Source: Sphingobacteriia bacterium | GTDB taxonomy: Bacteria > Bacteroidota > Bacteroidia > Bacteroidales > 4484-276 | Assembly: GCA_009930115.1 (NCBI GenBank) | Contig: RZYY01000003.1 | Location: 1 to 54,322 of the forward strand | Direction of reading: 5' to 3' | DNA length: 54,322 nt | Shown: positions 44,212 through 52,946 of the stretch, piece after piece | Layout: the number at the start of each line of letters is the position of its first letter | Position numbering within the stretch: position 1 is the first letter of the stretch | Notes under the pieces: model-generated | Told to the model about the DNA's origin: nothing | Seen by the model: only the letters and a program-made list of their open reading frames with translations | The model's database searches: none | Program-made: the position numbers and the translations under genes

Positions 44212-44943
44212 ATGCCATCCTGCAGATTAAGTGCTGTGCTGTTGATGATTTTACTTATCCCGTTTACGGTTTTTCCCCAATCACCGGAGGATGATGGTTT
44301 TGACAGCGGACCGCTCAATATTCCGCCACTTGAGGTCATCATTGACTCTGCACTTACCCGATCACCATTACTCAAAAAATACGATGCAGCTCTGGATGCT
44401 GAGGCTTTTAATCTTTCCTTTGAAAAACGAAAATGGTTGGATTATCTTTACATTGAAGGTAATACAAGATATGGTGTTTACGATCAGATTTACCTCCAGG
44501 GACTTGAAAATGGAACAGAACCCCCGATTGGTATTCTCAATCAGCGAAAGCAAACATGGTACTATGCCGGAGTAAGCGTTAAACTGCCTTTTTCGACTAT
44601 AATCAACAGAAAAAAGCATTTGCTGCAAACCGAAAAAGCTATTGAAGTCATTCGCCAGGAAAAGGAAATGATGGCCGATGACCTGAAGAAAACCATTATC
44701 GAAGGCTATTATGATGTACTGTTCAAGTATGAGAGTATGCATACTTTTTATGCCATTTATCAGGATTTGAGAATTGCTTACCTGGATGCAGTTAATCGTC
44801 TTCAGGAACAAAAAATCAATTTTCATGATTATGCCATACTTTCATCAACTTATGGCAAAGCCAAAAATGATTACGATCTTGCAAAAAGTGATTTCCTGAA
44901 AAGTATTAATATGCTGAGATTTATAGCAGGCTGGGACTTTTAA
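44212..44943 (+). CDS. TolC-like outer membrane protein of half length
   Basis: This 243-residue protein has a signal peptide (about 1-23, ending VFPQ) and one TolC-type repeat: IPPLEVIIDSALTRSPLLKKYDAAL, a beta-like stretch (YIEGNTRYGVYDQIYLQG) and SVKLPFSTIINRKKHLLQT, then a long helix. Normal TolC proteins have two such repeats and 400-490 residues; here only one is present and the stop at 44943 is clean. No second half is found in the next gene. It may form a pore as a larger oligomer or be a different outer-membrane part. It lies between the sugar transferase and the chain-length protein, with 10 bases to the latter. Confidence 0.8.
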   Translation: MPSCRLSAVLLMILLIPFTVFPQSPEDDGFDSGPLNIPPLEVIIDSALTRSPLLKKYDAALDAEAFNLSFEKRKWLDYLYIEGNTRYGVYDQIYLQGLENGTEPPIGILNQRKQTWYYAGVSVKLPFSTIINRKKHLLQTEKAIEVIRQEKEMMADDLKKTIIEGYYDVLFKYESMHTFYAIYQDLRIAYLDAVNRLQEQKINFHDYAILSSTYGKAKNDYDLAKSDFLKSINMLRFIAGWDF

Positions 44944-44953
44944 ATAATTTGAA

Positions 44954-47140
44954 ATGGATATTTACAGGGCATTCAAATTGGTTATCAGGTATTTCTGGTT
45001 ATTGGTTTTGGTACCGATAATTTTTGGTGGTTTAATGTATCTGGCTACCCAAAACCAGCCCAGAGAATATTCATCAAAAGCTACAATCTTCACCGGCCTC
45101 ACATCAGGTTACTCTATCGAAAGTCAAGCCAGCGACCGCGTTGATTATTTTGCTACAACCGCTGCATTCGACAATATGCTGAACATTCTCAAATCCAAAA
45201 ATGTACTGGAAGAAGTCGGTATCAGGCTTTTTATCCAAAATATCATGCTCGAAGAACCTGATTCAAGGTACATTACACCGGCTACTTTTGCTGATTTACA
45301 GTCAATAACACCCCAGGAGGTTAAAGATCTGGTTGTTAAAGATAATCCGGAACTGACCTATGAGCGCATGCTTAATTATAAAAATCAAAGCGAGGACAAT
45401 TTTTTATATGAGTTGCTCAATCTCAAACACCGACATTATAGTTTTGAGGCGCTTTCGTCAAGAGTTAATGCCCGAAGAGTGCAGGGCAGCGATTTACTCG
45501 AAATTTCCTATAAATCTGATGATCCTGGAATTACCTATCAAACACTGAATATTCTGATTGAGGTGTTTTTTCAGGTTCACAGCTCGCTCAAAATGGCACA
45601 AACCAGCACAGTGGTCGATTATTTCGAAAAGCAACTGGCCAATGCCTGGGAAAGGCTGGTAGCCGAAGAAAATAAACTGCTTGAGTTTAACAAAGAAAAT
45701 CGCATCATCAATTACCACGAGCAAACAAAATATGTCGCATCCCAGAAAGAACAGTTTGAGCTGGCTGTGCAGCAAACACAACTTGAAAGTGGGTCAGCTG
45801 CCTCGGTGCTTCTGCGTCTTGAGAAGGAAATAAGCAGCCGTTTTGATGTAAATTTGAGAACCCAAAAGATTGGAAATCTAAGAAATGAATTGCTGAATAT
45901 CAATCAGCAGATCGAACAAATCGAAATTTTAAAAACTGATGATTCACCTGCCGGGAAAATGGCGGGACTGCTCGATCGTAAAGCAACCATCGAAAACCAA
46001 ATCAGACTGACCGTGGATTCGTTGTTTATGCTCGAGCGCAATATTGACGGAGTTGAACGGGAATACATTTTACAGCAATGGTTTGAGAACACAATACTGC
46101 TCGAAGGTGCCAAAGCACGTTTGAAGGTGCTGGAAAGCAAACGCCGCGAATTTGATGAATTGTATATGTTTTTTGCTCCCTTAGGTGCTACCATCAATAG
46201 GATTGAGCGCGCAATTGATGTTTTTGAAAGGGAATACCTCAGCATACTTCACAACCTGGGCCTGGCCAAACTTAAACAACAAAACCTTGAGCTTTCAGCC
46301 ACCATGGATATTCTCGACGAACCTTTCTACCCTATAACCACCCAGCCAAGCAAAAGAAAACTTTTTGTTCTGATTATTGCCATTTTTTCATTTTTATTTG
46401 TTCTGGCAGGTATTTTTATTACCGAATTTCTCGATCGCAGGCTGAAGACTGTCAAACGGCTGGAAAATCTGACAGGCCTTAAAGCTGCAGGTGTAATAGT
46501 TAAAGATCAGGCAAGCAGCAAGGTTGATATTCCAAAGTTGTCTGAGCGGGCCATGACTGATCTTACAGAGCATCTGTTCACCACCATATTCGAAAAAAGT
46601 CAAAAATCTCCGATATACCTTCAGGTGTTTAGTCATTGGGAAAATGAGGGGAAATCCTACTTTGTGCAAAAATTGTCGGACGAGCTTCAACGGCTGGGAT
46701 ACAGGGTTTCGATACTGAATATCGGTGAAAATGAAAATGTGGATAGTGAAAATACGAGAGTAATTTCAGAAGCAGAGTTTTATCAGTTAAAATCCCCGGA
46801 AGATTTATGTGGAAATCATCATTCCAAAGCATGGTCGCAATGTGATTTTGTTCTGGCCGAAATCCCATCCTTATCAGGTTTCAGAATAAATTATCCTTTG
46901 ACAAAGGGTGCAACAATAAATTATTTATTGTGTGCAGCCTCACGAACCTGGTCTGCCGCTGACAGCCATTATCTTGAAAAACTCAGAACAGCTGCTGTTG
47001 GTAGTTTGTTTGTCGTTTTAAATAAAATTACTCCTGACAATATTGAAGAATTCATTGGCGATATACCAAAGAAAAGATCACCATTCCGCCGATTTGTTAA
47101 AAACAGGTTGTTTAAACGCTATATCGGTTTCCATTCATGA
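44954..47140 (+). CDS. Wzz/GNVR chain-length protein with degenerate BY-kinase-like domain
   Basis: This 728-residue inner-membrane protein should control polysaccharide chain length or export. TM1 (about 13-31) begins a Wzz-like domain, a long coiled-coil periplasmic part follows, and TM2 is at about 468-490, after a Pro-rich TTQPSKRK. The cytoplasmic C-terminal part (about 495-728) resembles a bacterial tyrosine kinase, but the Walker A is reduced to ENEGKSY, the A' motif has VSILNIG without the usual Asp, and there is no Tyr-rich tail. It is therefore probably not an active kinase. Its stop overlaps the next gene's start (ATGA), indicating close coupling. Confidence 0.87.
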   Translation: MDIYRAFKLVIRYFWLLVLVPIIFGGLMYLATQNQPREYSSKATIFTGLTSGYSIESQASDRVDYFATTAAFDNMLNILKSKNVLEEVGIRLFIQNIMLEEPDSRYITPATFADLQSITPQEVKDLVVKDNPELTYERMLNYKNQSEDNFLYELLNLKHRHYSFEALSSRVNARRVQGSDLLEISYKSDDPGITYQTLNILIEVFFQVHSSLKMAQTSTVVDYFEKQLANAWERLVAEENKLLEFNKENRIINYHEQTKYVASQKEQFELAVQQTQLESGSAASVLLRLEKEISSRFDVNLRTQKIGNLRNELLNINQQIEQIEILKTDDSPAGKMAGLLDRKATIENQIRLTVDSLFMLERNIDGVEREYILQQWFENTILLEGAKARLKVLESKRREFDELYMFFAPLGATINRIERAIDVFEREYLSILHNLGLAKLKQQNLELSATMDILDEPFYPITTQPSKRKLFVLIIAIFSFLFVLAGIFITEFLDRRLKTVKRLENLTGLKAAGVIVKDQASSKVDIPKLSERAMTDLTEHLFTTIFEKSQKSPIYLQVFSHWENEGKSYFVQKLSDELQRLGYRVSILNIGENENVDSENTRVISEAEFYQLKSPEDLCGNHHSKAWSQCDFVLAEIPSLSGFRINYPLTKGATINYLLCAASRTWSAADSHYLEKLRTAAVGSLFVVLNKITPDNIEEFIGDIPKKRSPFRRFVKNRLFKRYIGFHS

Positions 47141-48483
47141 AAAGTCTTGTTGATAAGCTGAACAGGTCAAATAATTTTCATTCTCTTACCGGAAATGTTT
47201 CGTTCGCTGTTTTTAATGCCATTACTTTTCTTGTTATGGCCCGGACTCTGGATAAAGAGCTTTTTGGTCAATGGATTCTTTATGTGACAGCCGCTTCGCT
47301 GCTCAATATGTTGAGAGTCGGATTGGTGGGTACAGGCGCCATTCGTTCCATATCACTTGCCGGTAACGAAGATCAGAAGGCTTATATCGGTTCGACCTAT
47401 AAACTTGGTTTGTGGACTTTCGCAGCAACTGCAGCTCTTTTTTATCCTTCATTTTTTATCCTGAAAATTTTTTATTCCGAAAGCATTTATTTCCCCGTTC
47501 TTTTGTTTTATCCGCTGTTATCACTGGTAATCCTGCCTTACAATCAGGCTTCTATCGTTACCCAGGCCAGACTTCAGTTTGCCAGGCTTTCACTGATGAA
47601 AACCATTCATGGAATTTCCATGCTGCTTTTAATCGGAGTTTATGTTTATTTTTTTGAAGTAAAATTGGAAGTATTGCTGCTTTTGCATGCATTTTCCAAT
47701 TTTCTGCCCGGTATTCCTGCCCTGATTTTTGGTTGGGATGGCTGGCGGGATGTAAGGTTTTCAACAAAAAAGCACATAAAAGAGTTGCTCAGATTTGGGA
47801 AATACTCCACACTGATTTCTGTAGGCAGCAGTTTGTTGCGCAGTGCCGACACTTTTATTCTCAGTATGTCTGCTGCCATGGGTGCAACAGCAATAGCTGT
47901 CTATGCTATTCCGATGAAGTTTGTAGAAGCAGTTGAAATTCCTTTGCGCAGCTTTTCAGCAACTGCCTATCCAAAACTTTCCCAGGCTTTCGGGCAGGGT
48001 AAAGAAAAATTCAACGAAGTGCTTCACAGTTACAATGTAGCCACAACACTTTCCATTCTGCCCGTCATTCTTATTTTGCTTGTTTTTTCGGGGCCTTTGC
48101 TCCGGTTTGTTGGCGGTAGCGGTTATGAGGATTCATTGCTGCTTCAAAAGCAAGTACTTTATATCATTCTGGTTTACATCCTTTTGCTTCCGTCCGATCG
48201 TTATATAGGAGTTGCATTGTTTGCGCTGAACAAGCCGGTGAAAAATTTCTATAAAACAATGATGATGCTAGCTGCGAATATCATTTTCGATCTGATAGCA
48301 GTTTTTTATCTCCAGTCGCTTGTGGCTGTGGCGCTGGCAACTTTGATATTTACTCTTCTCGGGGTGTTTTACGGATGGTTTTTTGTGAAGAAAGAAACAG
48401 GAGTGCGGTTTTTGGATATGATTACCAACGCCCGTAGGATAATAAACCAATCACGGTATATTTTGACACGGAAAAAAAATTGA
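47137..48483 (+). CDS. Wzx-like oligosaccharide flippase
   Basis: This 448-residue protein has about 12 membrane helices and begins SFAVFNAITFLVMARTLDKELFG, typical of the oligosaccharide flippases in the MOP superfamily. It should move the lipid-linked repeat unit across the inner membrane. It is the second flippase in the window, and differs from the one at 24.7 kb. It overlaps the Wzz-like gene by four bases and precedes the Wzy-like gene by six, so it is in one operon with them. Confidence 0.9.
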   Translation: MKSLVDKLNRSNNFHSLTGNVSFAVFNAITFLVMARTLDKELFGQWILYVTAASLLNMLRVGLVGTGAIRSISLAGNEDQKAYIGSTYKLGLWTFAATAALFYPSFFILKIFYSESIYFPVLLFYPLLSLVILPYNQASIVTQARLQFARLSLMKTIHGISMLLLIGVYVYFFEVKLEVLLLLHAFSNFLPGIPALIFGWDGWRDVRFSTKKHIKELLRFGKYSTLISVGSSLLRSADTFILSMSAAMGATAIAVYAIPMKFVEAVEIPLRSFSATAYPKLSQAFGQGKEKFNEVLHSYNVATTLSILPVILILLVFSGPLLRFVGGSGYEDSLLLQKQVLYIILVYILLLPSDRYIGVALFALNKPVKNFYKTMMMLAANIIFDLIAVFYLQSLVAVALATLIFTLLGVFYGWFFVKKETGVRFLDMITNARRIINQSRYILTRKKN

Positions 48484-48489
48484 TCTTTC

Positions 48490-49956
48490 ATGGAAGCCAT
48501 TTCTGCCAAAATACAGTTTACCAAAATTTCTGCAGTAATACTGCTGGTTGGCTTCTTGTTGCTTGCCATATTCATGTTTCTCAGACAAAATTTTGTCGGA
48601 GGTATGGTATTTTTACTGGCTCCGTTTTTAATAATTTTTATCGGATTGATTTTTAAGGATGCACGTATTGGGCTGGCCAGTGTGTTTATTATCAATTATT
48701 TTGCACTGGGACTTGTCAGATATGTGCCTGCTCCCTGGGGATTGAGTGTAGATGGTCTGTTGCTGCTTGTATGGGTATCACTGTTTTTTAAGGCTTTCAG
48801 CGAGCGCATTCCGATGTCGAAAGCCCGCAATGATCTTACACTAGTTGTTTCAATATGGTATGGCTATATTTTCCTTCAGCTTTTCAACCCTGAGGCAGTG
48901 AGCCGTGAAGCATGGTTTTATGCTATGCGGGGATTGGCATTTTACCAGTTTTTGATAATTCCGTTGAGTTTTGTTTTACTTGATCATCCCAGGTACATGC
49001 GAATGATGATTAATGCCTGGGCTTTCTTCACTATACTTGCGGTTTTGAAAGGAGTGATCCAAAAGTTTTCAGGTTTTGATCCTTTTGAACAAAAATGGCT
49101 TGACAGTGGAGGTGCATTGACGCATATCATAGTTACCGGAACACGATATTTTTCCTTTTTTTCTGATGCAGGTAATTATGGCGCTTCAATGGGATTCTCC
49201 GGGGTGGTTTTTTCAATTATTGCTCTTCATAGTAAAAAGCTGAAGAAAAAACTTATTTACGGTATAATTGCCCTGGGAGCTTTTTACGGTTTGCTGATAT
49301 CAGGAACGCGTGGTGCTTTAGCTGTTCCTGCAGGAGGGTTTTTACTTTATACCATTCTTTCAAAACGGATGAGCATTCTTATTCCCGGATTAGTATTCAT
49401 GATCGGCATGTTTGTTTTTTTAAAGTACACAACCATTGGTCAGAATAATTACGAGATCAGACGTGCACGCACTGCACTTGATCCGGATGATGCTTCCTTT
49501 AAAGTTCGCCGCGAAAACCAGAAAAAACTTGCTGTTTATCTCGCTGCCCGACCTCTTGGCGGAGGTGTTGGCTCTGCTGGAAACTGGGGTCAACGTTTTA
49601 CTCCCAATACTTTTCTGGCCAATGTGCCCACTGATAGCTGGTATGTTATGATTTGGGCTGAAACAGGTGTTGTTGGTTTAATTTTGCATATCATCATATT
49701 GCTGTTTATTCTGATCAAAGGCGTCTGGATAATAATGGCAAAACTGAAAGACACCGAATTGATTTATCCCCTGATTGGCCTCCTTTCGGGAATGTTCGGA
49801 ATTATGCTTGCTTCCTATGGAAATGGCGTGCTTGGTCAAATGCCAAACGGCATTATTATTTATCTTAGCATGGCTTTTATCTGGATGGCCCGAAAATGGG
49901 AAACGGATAATGCAACACGTAAAACATATCAGCAACACGCAGAATTGTCTTTTTAA
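48490..49956 (+). CDS. Wzy-like polymerase / O-antigen ligase family protein
   Basis: This 488-residue inner-membrane protein has about 12 helices and a large loop with SGTRGALAVPAGGFLL and the C-terminal region ...RPLGGGVGSAGNWGQRF, both typical of the Wzy_C/O-antigen ligase family. In a locus with a flippase and a chain-length protein it is most likely the polymerase that joins repeat units, though a ligase is possible. It follows Wzx by six bases. Confidence 0.88.
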   Translation: MEAISAKIQFTKISAVILLVGFLLLAIFMFLRQNFVGGMVFLLAPFLIIFIGLIFKDARIGLASVFIINYFALGLVRYVPAPWGLSVDGLLLLVWVSLFFKAFSERIPMSKARNDLTLVVSIWYGYIFLQLFNPEAVSREAWFYAMRGLAFYQFLIIPLSFVLLDHPRYMRMMINAWAFFTILAVLKGVIQKFSGFDPFEQKWLDSGGALTHIIVTGTRYFSFFSDAGNYGASMGFSGVVFSIIALHSKKLKKKLIYGIIALGAFYGLLISGTRGALAVPAGGFLLYTILSKRMSILIPGLVFMIGMFVFLKYTTIGQNNYEIRRARTALDPDDASFKVRRENQKKLAVYLAARPLGGGVGSAGNWGQRFTPNTFLANVPTDSWYVMIWAETGVVGLILHIIILLFILIKGVWIIMAKLKDTELIYPLIGLLSGMFGIMLASYGNGVLGQMPNGIIIYLSMAFIWMARKWETDNATRKTYQQHAELSF

Positions 49957-49982
49957 TGCTGATAAGTAAAGAGATTGTTAAT

Positions 49983-49990
49983 TATCTTTG
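49983..49990 (+). promoter_or_regulatory. TAnnTTTG -7 box before the GT2 gene
   Basis: TATCTTTG is 15 bases before the GT2 ATG, in the largest gap (49 bases) within the polysaccharide genes up to that point. It may be an internal promoter. No -33 TTTG is clear. Confidence 0.35.
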
Positions 49991-50005
49991 AAATAAAAAA
50001 GAATC

Positions 50006-50923
50006 ATGAATGAAAAACCAATAGTATCTATAATCACCATCAATTACAATCAGTCAGCAGTAACCAATGCATTGCTGGAATCGCTCAATAAGGTGAAATC
50101 ACCTTCATTTGAAGTCATTGTAGTGGATAATGCTTCAGGTAATGAAGACCACAAAAATATTAATACCTCTTACCCATTTGTAAAATTGGTTCTCAGTAAA
50201 ACCAATCTCGGATTTGCCGGAGGAAACAATCTGGGGTATCAGTATGCTTCCGGAGATTATATTTTACTTCTGAACAATGATACTGAAGTTGATCCTGAAT
50301 TTATGCTTCCGATGGTTGAGCTTTTGCAAAATGATGCGAAAATCGGGGCAGTCAGTCCAAAAATCAGATATTTCGATCACCCTGATACAATCCAGTATGC
50401 AGGATTTTCGCCAATGAATATGCTTACCCTGAGGATGCATGCCTGGGGCTTTAAAGAGCAAGATCGCGGGCAGCATGATACAAGGAAACGGACAGATTTT
50501 GCCCATGGATGTGCAATGATGATTCCACGTCGTGTCATTAATGATGTGGGAACCATGTGCGAAGATTATTTTCTTTATTATGAGGAACACGACTGGAGTA
50601 AGCGAATACGCGATGCCGGCTATATCATCATGTACCAGCCCGCCTCACTCGTGCTGCATAAAGAATCTATTTCCATCCGTAAAGACAGCTCTTTGAAAAC
50701 CTATTATCTGAACAGAAACCGAATTCTGTTCATGCGCAGAAACCTGAAAGGAGTTTCAAGATTAGTTCCTACGTTGTACCTTATTTGCATTTCAATTCCA
50801 AAAAACTTACTGGTTTTTCTTTTATCCGGCAAAAAGGAACATCTTACTGCTTACTGGAAAGCCATCACCTGGCACTTTGAACATTCGGTGCTTCATAGTT
50901 CCCAAAAGAAAGCTCAAAATTAA
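50006..50923 (+). CDS. GT2 family glycosyltransferase
   Basis: This 305-residue GT-A enzyme has VSIITINYNQSAVTNALL, IVVDNASGNED, LGFAGGNNLGYQYA and the metal-binding motif LLNNDTEVDPEF, as in rhamnosyl- and related transferases. EEHDWSKRIRDAGY is the usual C-terminal active-site helix. It probably adds a sugar to the repeat unit of this locus. The exact sugar is unknown. It ends 24 bases before the next glycosyltransferase gene. Confidence 0.92.
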   Translation: MNEKPIVSIITINYNQSAVTNALLESLNKVKSPSFEVIVVDNASGNEDHKNINTSYPFVKLVLSKTNLGFAGGNNLGYQYASGDYILLLNNDTEVDPEFMLPMVELLQNDAKIGAVSPKIRYFDHPDTIQYAGFSPMNMLTLRMHAWGFKEQDRGQHDTRKRTDFAHGCAMMIPRRVINDVGTMCEDYFLYYEEHDWSKRIRDAGYIIMYQPASLVLHKESISIRKDSSLKTYYLNRNRILFMRRNLKGVSRLVPTLYLICISIPKNLLVFLLSGKKEHLTAYWKAITWHFEHSVLHSSQKKAQN

Positions 50924-50947
50924 TTTACCTTTTTTGAAATTTAACCT

Positions 50948-52144
50948 ATGAAAATTCAAAACAGAGACATAGTAGTTGTTGGCATTCAGGCCTGGGACCT
51001 GACTATTGGCAGCAATGCCAAAAATATTGCTTCCGAATTTGCCAGAGATAACCGTGTGCTTTATGTGAACATGCCTATGGATAGAAACAGCAGGCGCGCA
51101 GAAAAAGGTACTGAGAAAATGATAAAACGGGAAAATGTGCTCAAAGGATTAGAACCGGATTTGGAGTTGGTAGATAAAAATTTATGGGTGCTCAATCCGC
51201 GCACTGTACTCGAATCAATCAACAAAATCCCGGTTAAGGCCATTTACAATTACCTCAACCGGCGCAATGCGCGACGATATTCCGAAAAAATCCTGGATGC
51301 CCTTAATCGCCTTGACTTTGGCAATTATCTTTTATTCAACGACAGCTCGATGTTTTTAGGTGTTTATTTAAAAGAAATGCTTCGACCTGATAAATACATT
51401 TATTACATCCGCGATAACCTGACCAAAAATCCCTACTGGGCAAAACATGGTAAGCGGCTTGAGCCGGTTACTATCAGACAAGCTGATGTTGTGGTTACCA
51501 ATTCGATTTATTATGCTAACTATGCCAAACACTTCAATCAGCATTCCTATATGGTGGGTCAGGGATGTGATGTCACGCTTTTCAATGATGAAAAAAATGA
51601 CATTCCTGTTGCCGAAGTGCTAAAGACCATACCCTCACCTATTATTGGCTATGTGGGTTATCTGACCAGCCGGCGCCTGGACATCGACATAATAGCCCAT
51701 GTTGCAGCCGAAAAAACCGGTTACAGTGTTGTACTTGTCGGACCTGAAGATGATGTTTTTAAAGAATCTCCGCTTCATCAGATGAAAAATGTATATTTCC
51801 TTGGTAGTCAACCACCTGAAATACTACCCACCTTTATTAAGGGATTTGACCTTTGCATCAACCCACAGATTGTAAATGATGCTACAATCGGTAACTACCC
51901 CCGTAAAATAGATGAGTACCTTGCCATGGGAAAGCCAACGTTAGCAACATGGACAGAAGCTATGGAGTATTTTAAAGATTATACCTATTTGGGTAAAAAC
52001 AAAGAAGATTATATTTCGCTGATCGATAAGGCTTTGGCTGAGGACTCTCCGGAATTGCAAAAATCCCGCAGGGAATTTGCACTCAATCATTCATGGGAAA
52101 CCAATGTCCTTGAAATCGGTAAAGCCCTTGCTAAACTTGCATAA
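50948..52144 (+). CDS. GT-B glycosyltransferase (TuaH/GT4-like)
   Basis: This 398-residue protein has a GT-B pattern: IVVVGIQAWDLTIGSNAKNI at the start, GYVGYLTSRRLDIDII at the start of the second domain, and VVLVGPEDDVF and NPQIVNDATIGNYPRKIDEYLAMGKPT in the donor-binding half. Its resemblance is to TuaH-like and GT4 enzymes. It should add a sugar in the polysaccharide pathway; donor unknown. It lies 24 bases after the GT2 gene and 21 before the acyltransferase. Confidence 0.85.
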   Translation: MKIQNRDIVVVGIQAWDLTIGSNAKNIASEFARDNRVLYVNMPMDRNSRRAEKGTEKMIKRENVLKGLEPDLELVDKNLWVLNPRTVLESINKIPVKAIYNYLNRRNARRYSEKILDALNRLDFGNYLLFNDSSMFLGVYLKEMLRPDKYIYYIRDNLTKNPYWAKHGKRLEPVTIRQADVVVTNSIYYANYAKHFNQHSYMVGQGCDVTLFNDEKNDIPVAEVLKTIPSPIIGYVGYLTSRRLDIDIIAHVAAEKTGYSVVLVGPEDDVFKESPLHQMKNVYFLGSQPPEILPTFIKGFDLCINPQIVNDATIGNYPRKIDEYLAMGKPTLATWTEAMEYFKDYTYLGKNKEDYISLIDKALAEDSPELQKSRREFALNHSWETNVLEIGKALAKLA

Positions 52145-52165
52145 TCATCAAAAATTAAAACAGTC

Positions 52166-52795
52166 ATGAGCTTTTTGTCAAAAATAAAATCAAATCCAAG
52201 AATCAAAAAATTTGTTCTCTGGCTGATAACCCCAAATCGCAACCCTCGTCCAAGATGGTTTATCCGTTGGTTTGTAAACCCTTTTCTTCACAAAAAAGGA
52301 AAAGGATCAGTTATCCGACGGCGTTCCAGGATTGATGTTTTCCCTTGGAAACGTTTTGAAATAGGGAAATTAACCACTATCGAAGATTTTACAACGATTA
52401 ACAATGGATCAGGTGATGTGATTTTGGGCGACCGCGTGCGTGTCGGAATTGGGTCGGTAATAATCGGCCCTGTTACTATGGGAAATGGTTCCGGTCTTGG
52501 TCAACATGTATTTGTCGCCGGTTTTAATCACGGTTACGAAGATGGTACAAAAAATTCCAGTCTTCAGCCTTTGAACATTAAACCTGTGATTATTGAAGAA
52601 GAAGCGCACATAGGAGCAAATTCAGTTGTTACTGCCGGGGTTAGAATCGGAAAACGATCACAGGTCGGTGCAGGCAGTGTGGTAACAAAGGATATTCCGC
52701 CATTTTCGGTAGCAGTTGGCAATCCGGCAAGAGTCATCAAACAGTTTAATCCGGGAAACGGCCTTTGGGAAAAAGTAAGCAATAAACCAGCCTGA
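52166..52795 (+). CDS. Left-handed beta-helix (hexapeptide) acyltransferase
   Basis: This 209-residue protein is an acyltransferase of the xenobiotic/WcaF-like hexapeptide class, which often O-acetylates a sugar. From about residue 70 it has hexapeptide turns (VILGDRVRVGIGSVIIGP, IGANSVVTAGVRIGKRSQVGAGSVVTKDI) and a catalytic His in VAGFNHGYEDG. The N-terminal 50 residues are basic and could form an extension. It lies in line with the two glycosyltransferases, so a role in decorating the polysaccharide is inferred. Confidence 0.9.
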   Translation: MSFLSKIKSNPRIKKFVLWLITPNRNPRPRWFIRWFVNPFLHKKGKGSVIRRRSRIDVFPWKRFEIGKLTTIEDFTTINNGSGDVILGDRVRVGIGSVIIGPVTMGNGSGLGQHVFVAGFNHGYEDGTKNSSLQPLNIKPVIIEEEAHIGANSVVTAGVRIGKRSQVGAGSVVTKDIPPFSVAVGNPARVIKQFNPGNGLWEKVSNKPA

Positions 52796-52946
52796 CATTT
52801 TTTAAGATTTTCGCAGAAGAAAAAGCAACAATTAATTGAGACAAATTCATCACATCGAAAAAAACCATTATTTGTCCGGTTCTAAAACAGGGGAGGCCGG
52901 TTTGCAGCAGCTTGGAGCTTTTTCAGCAGCGTTGAGGTATTATCTG

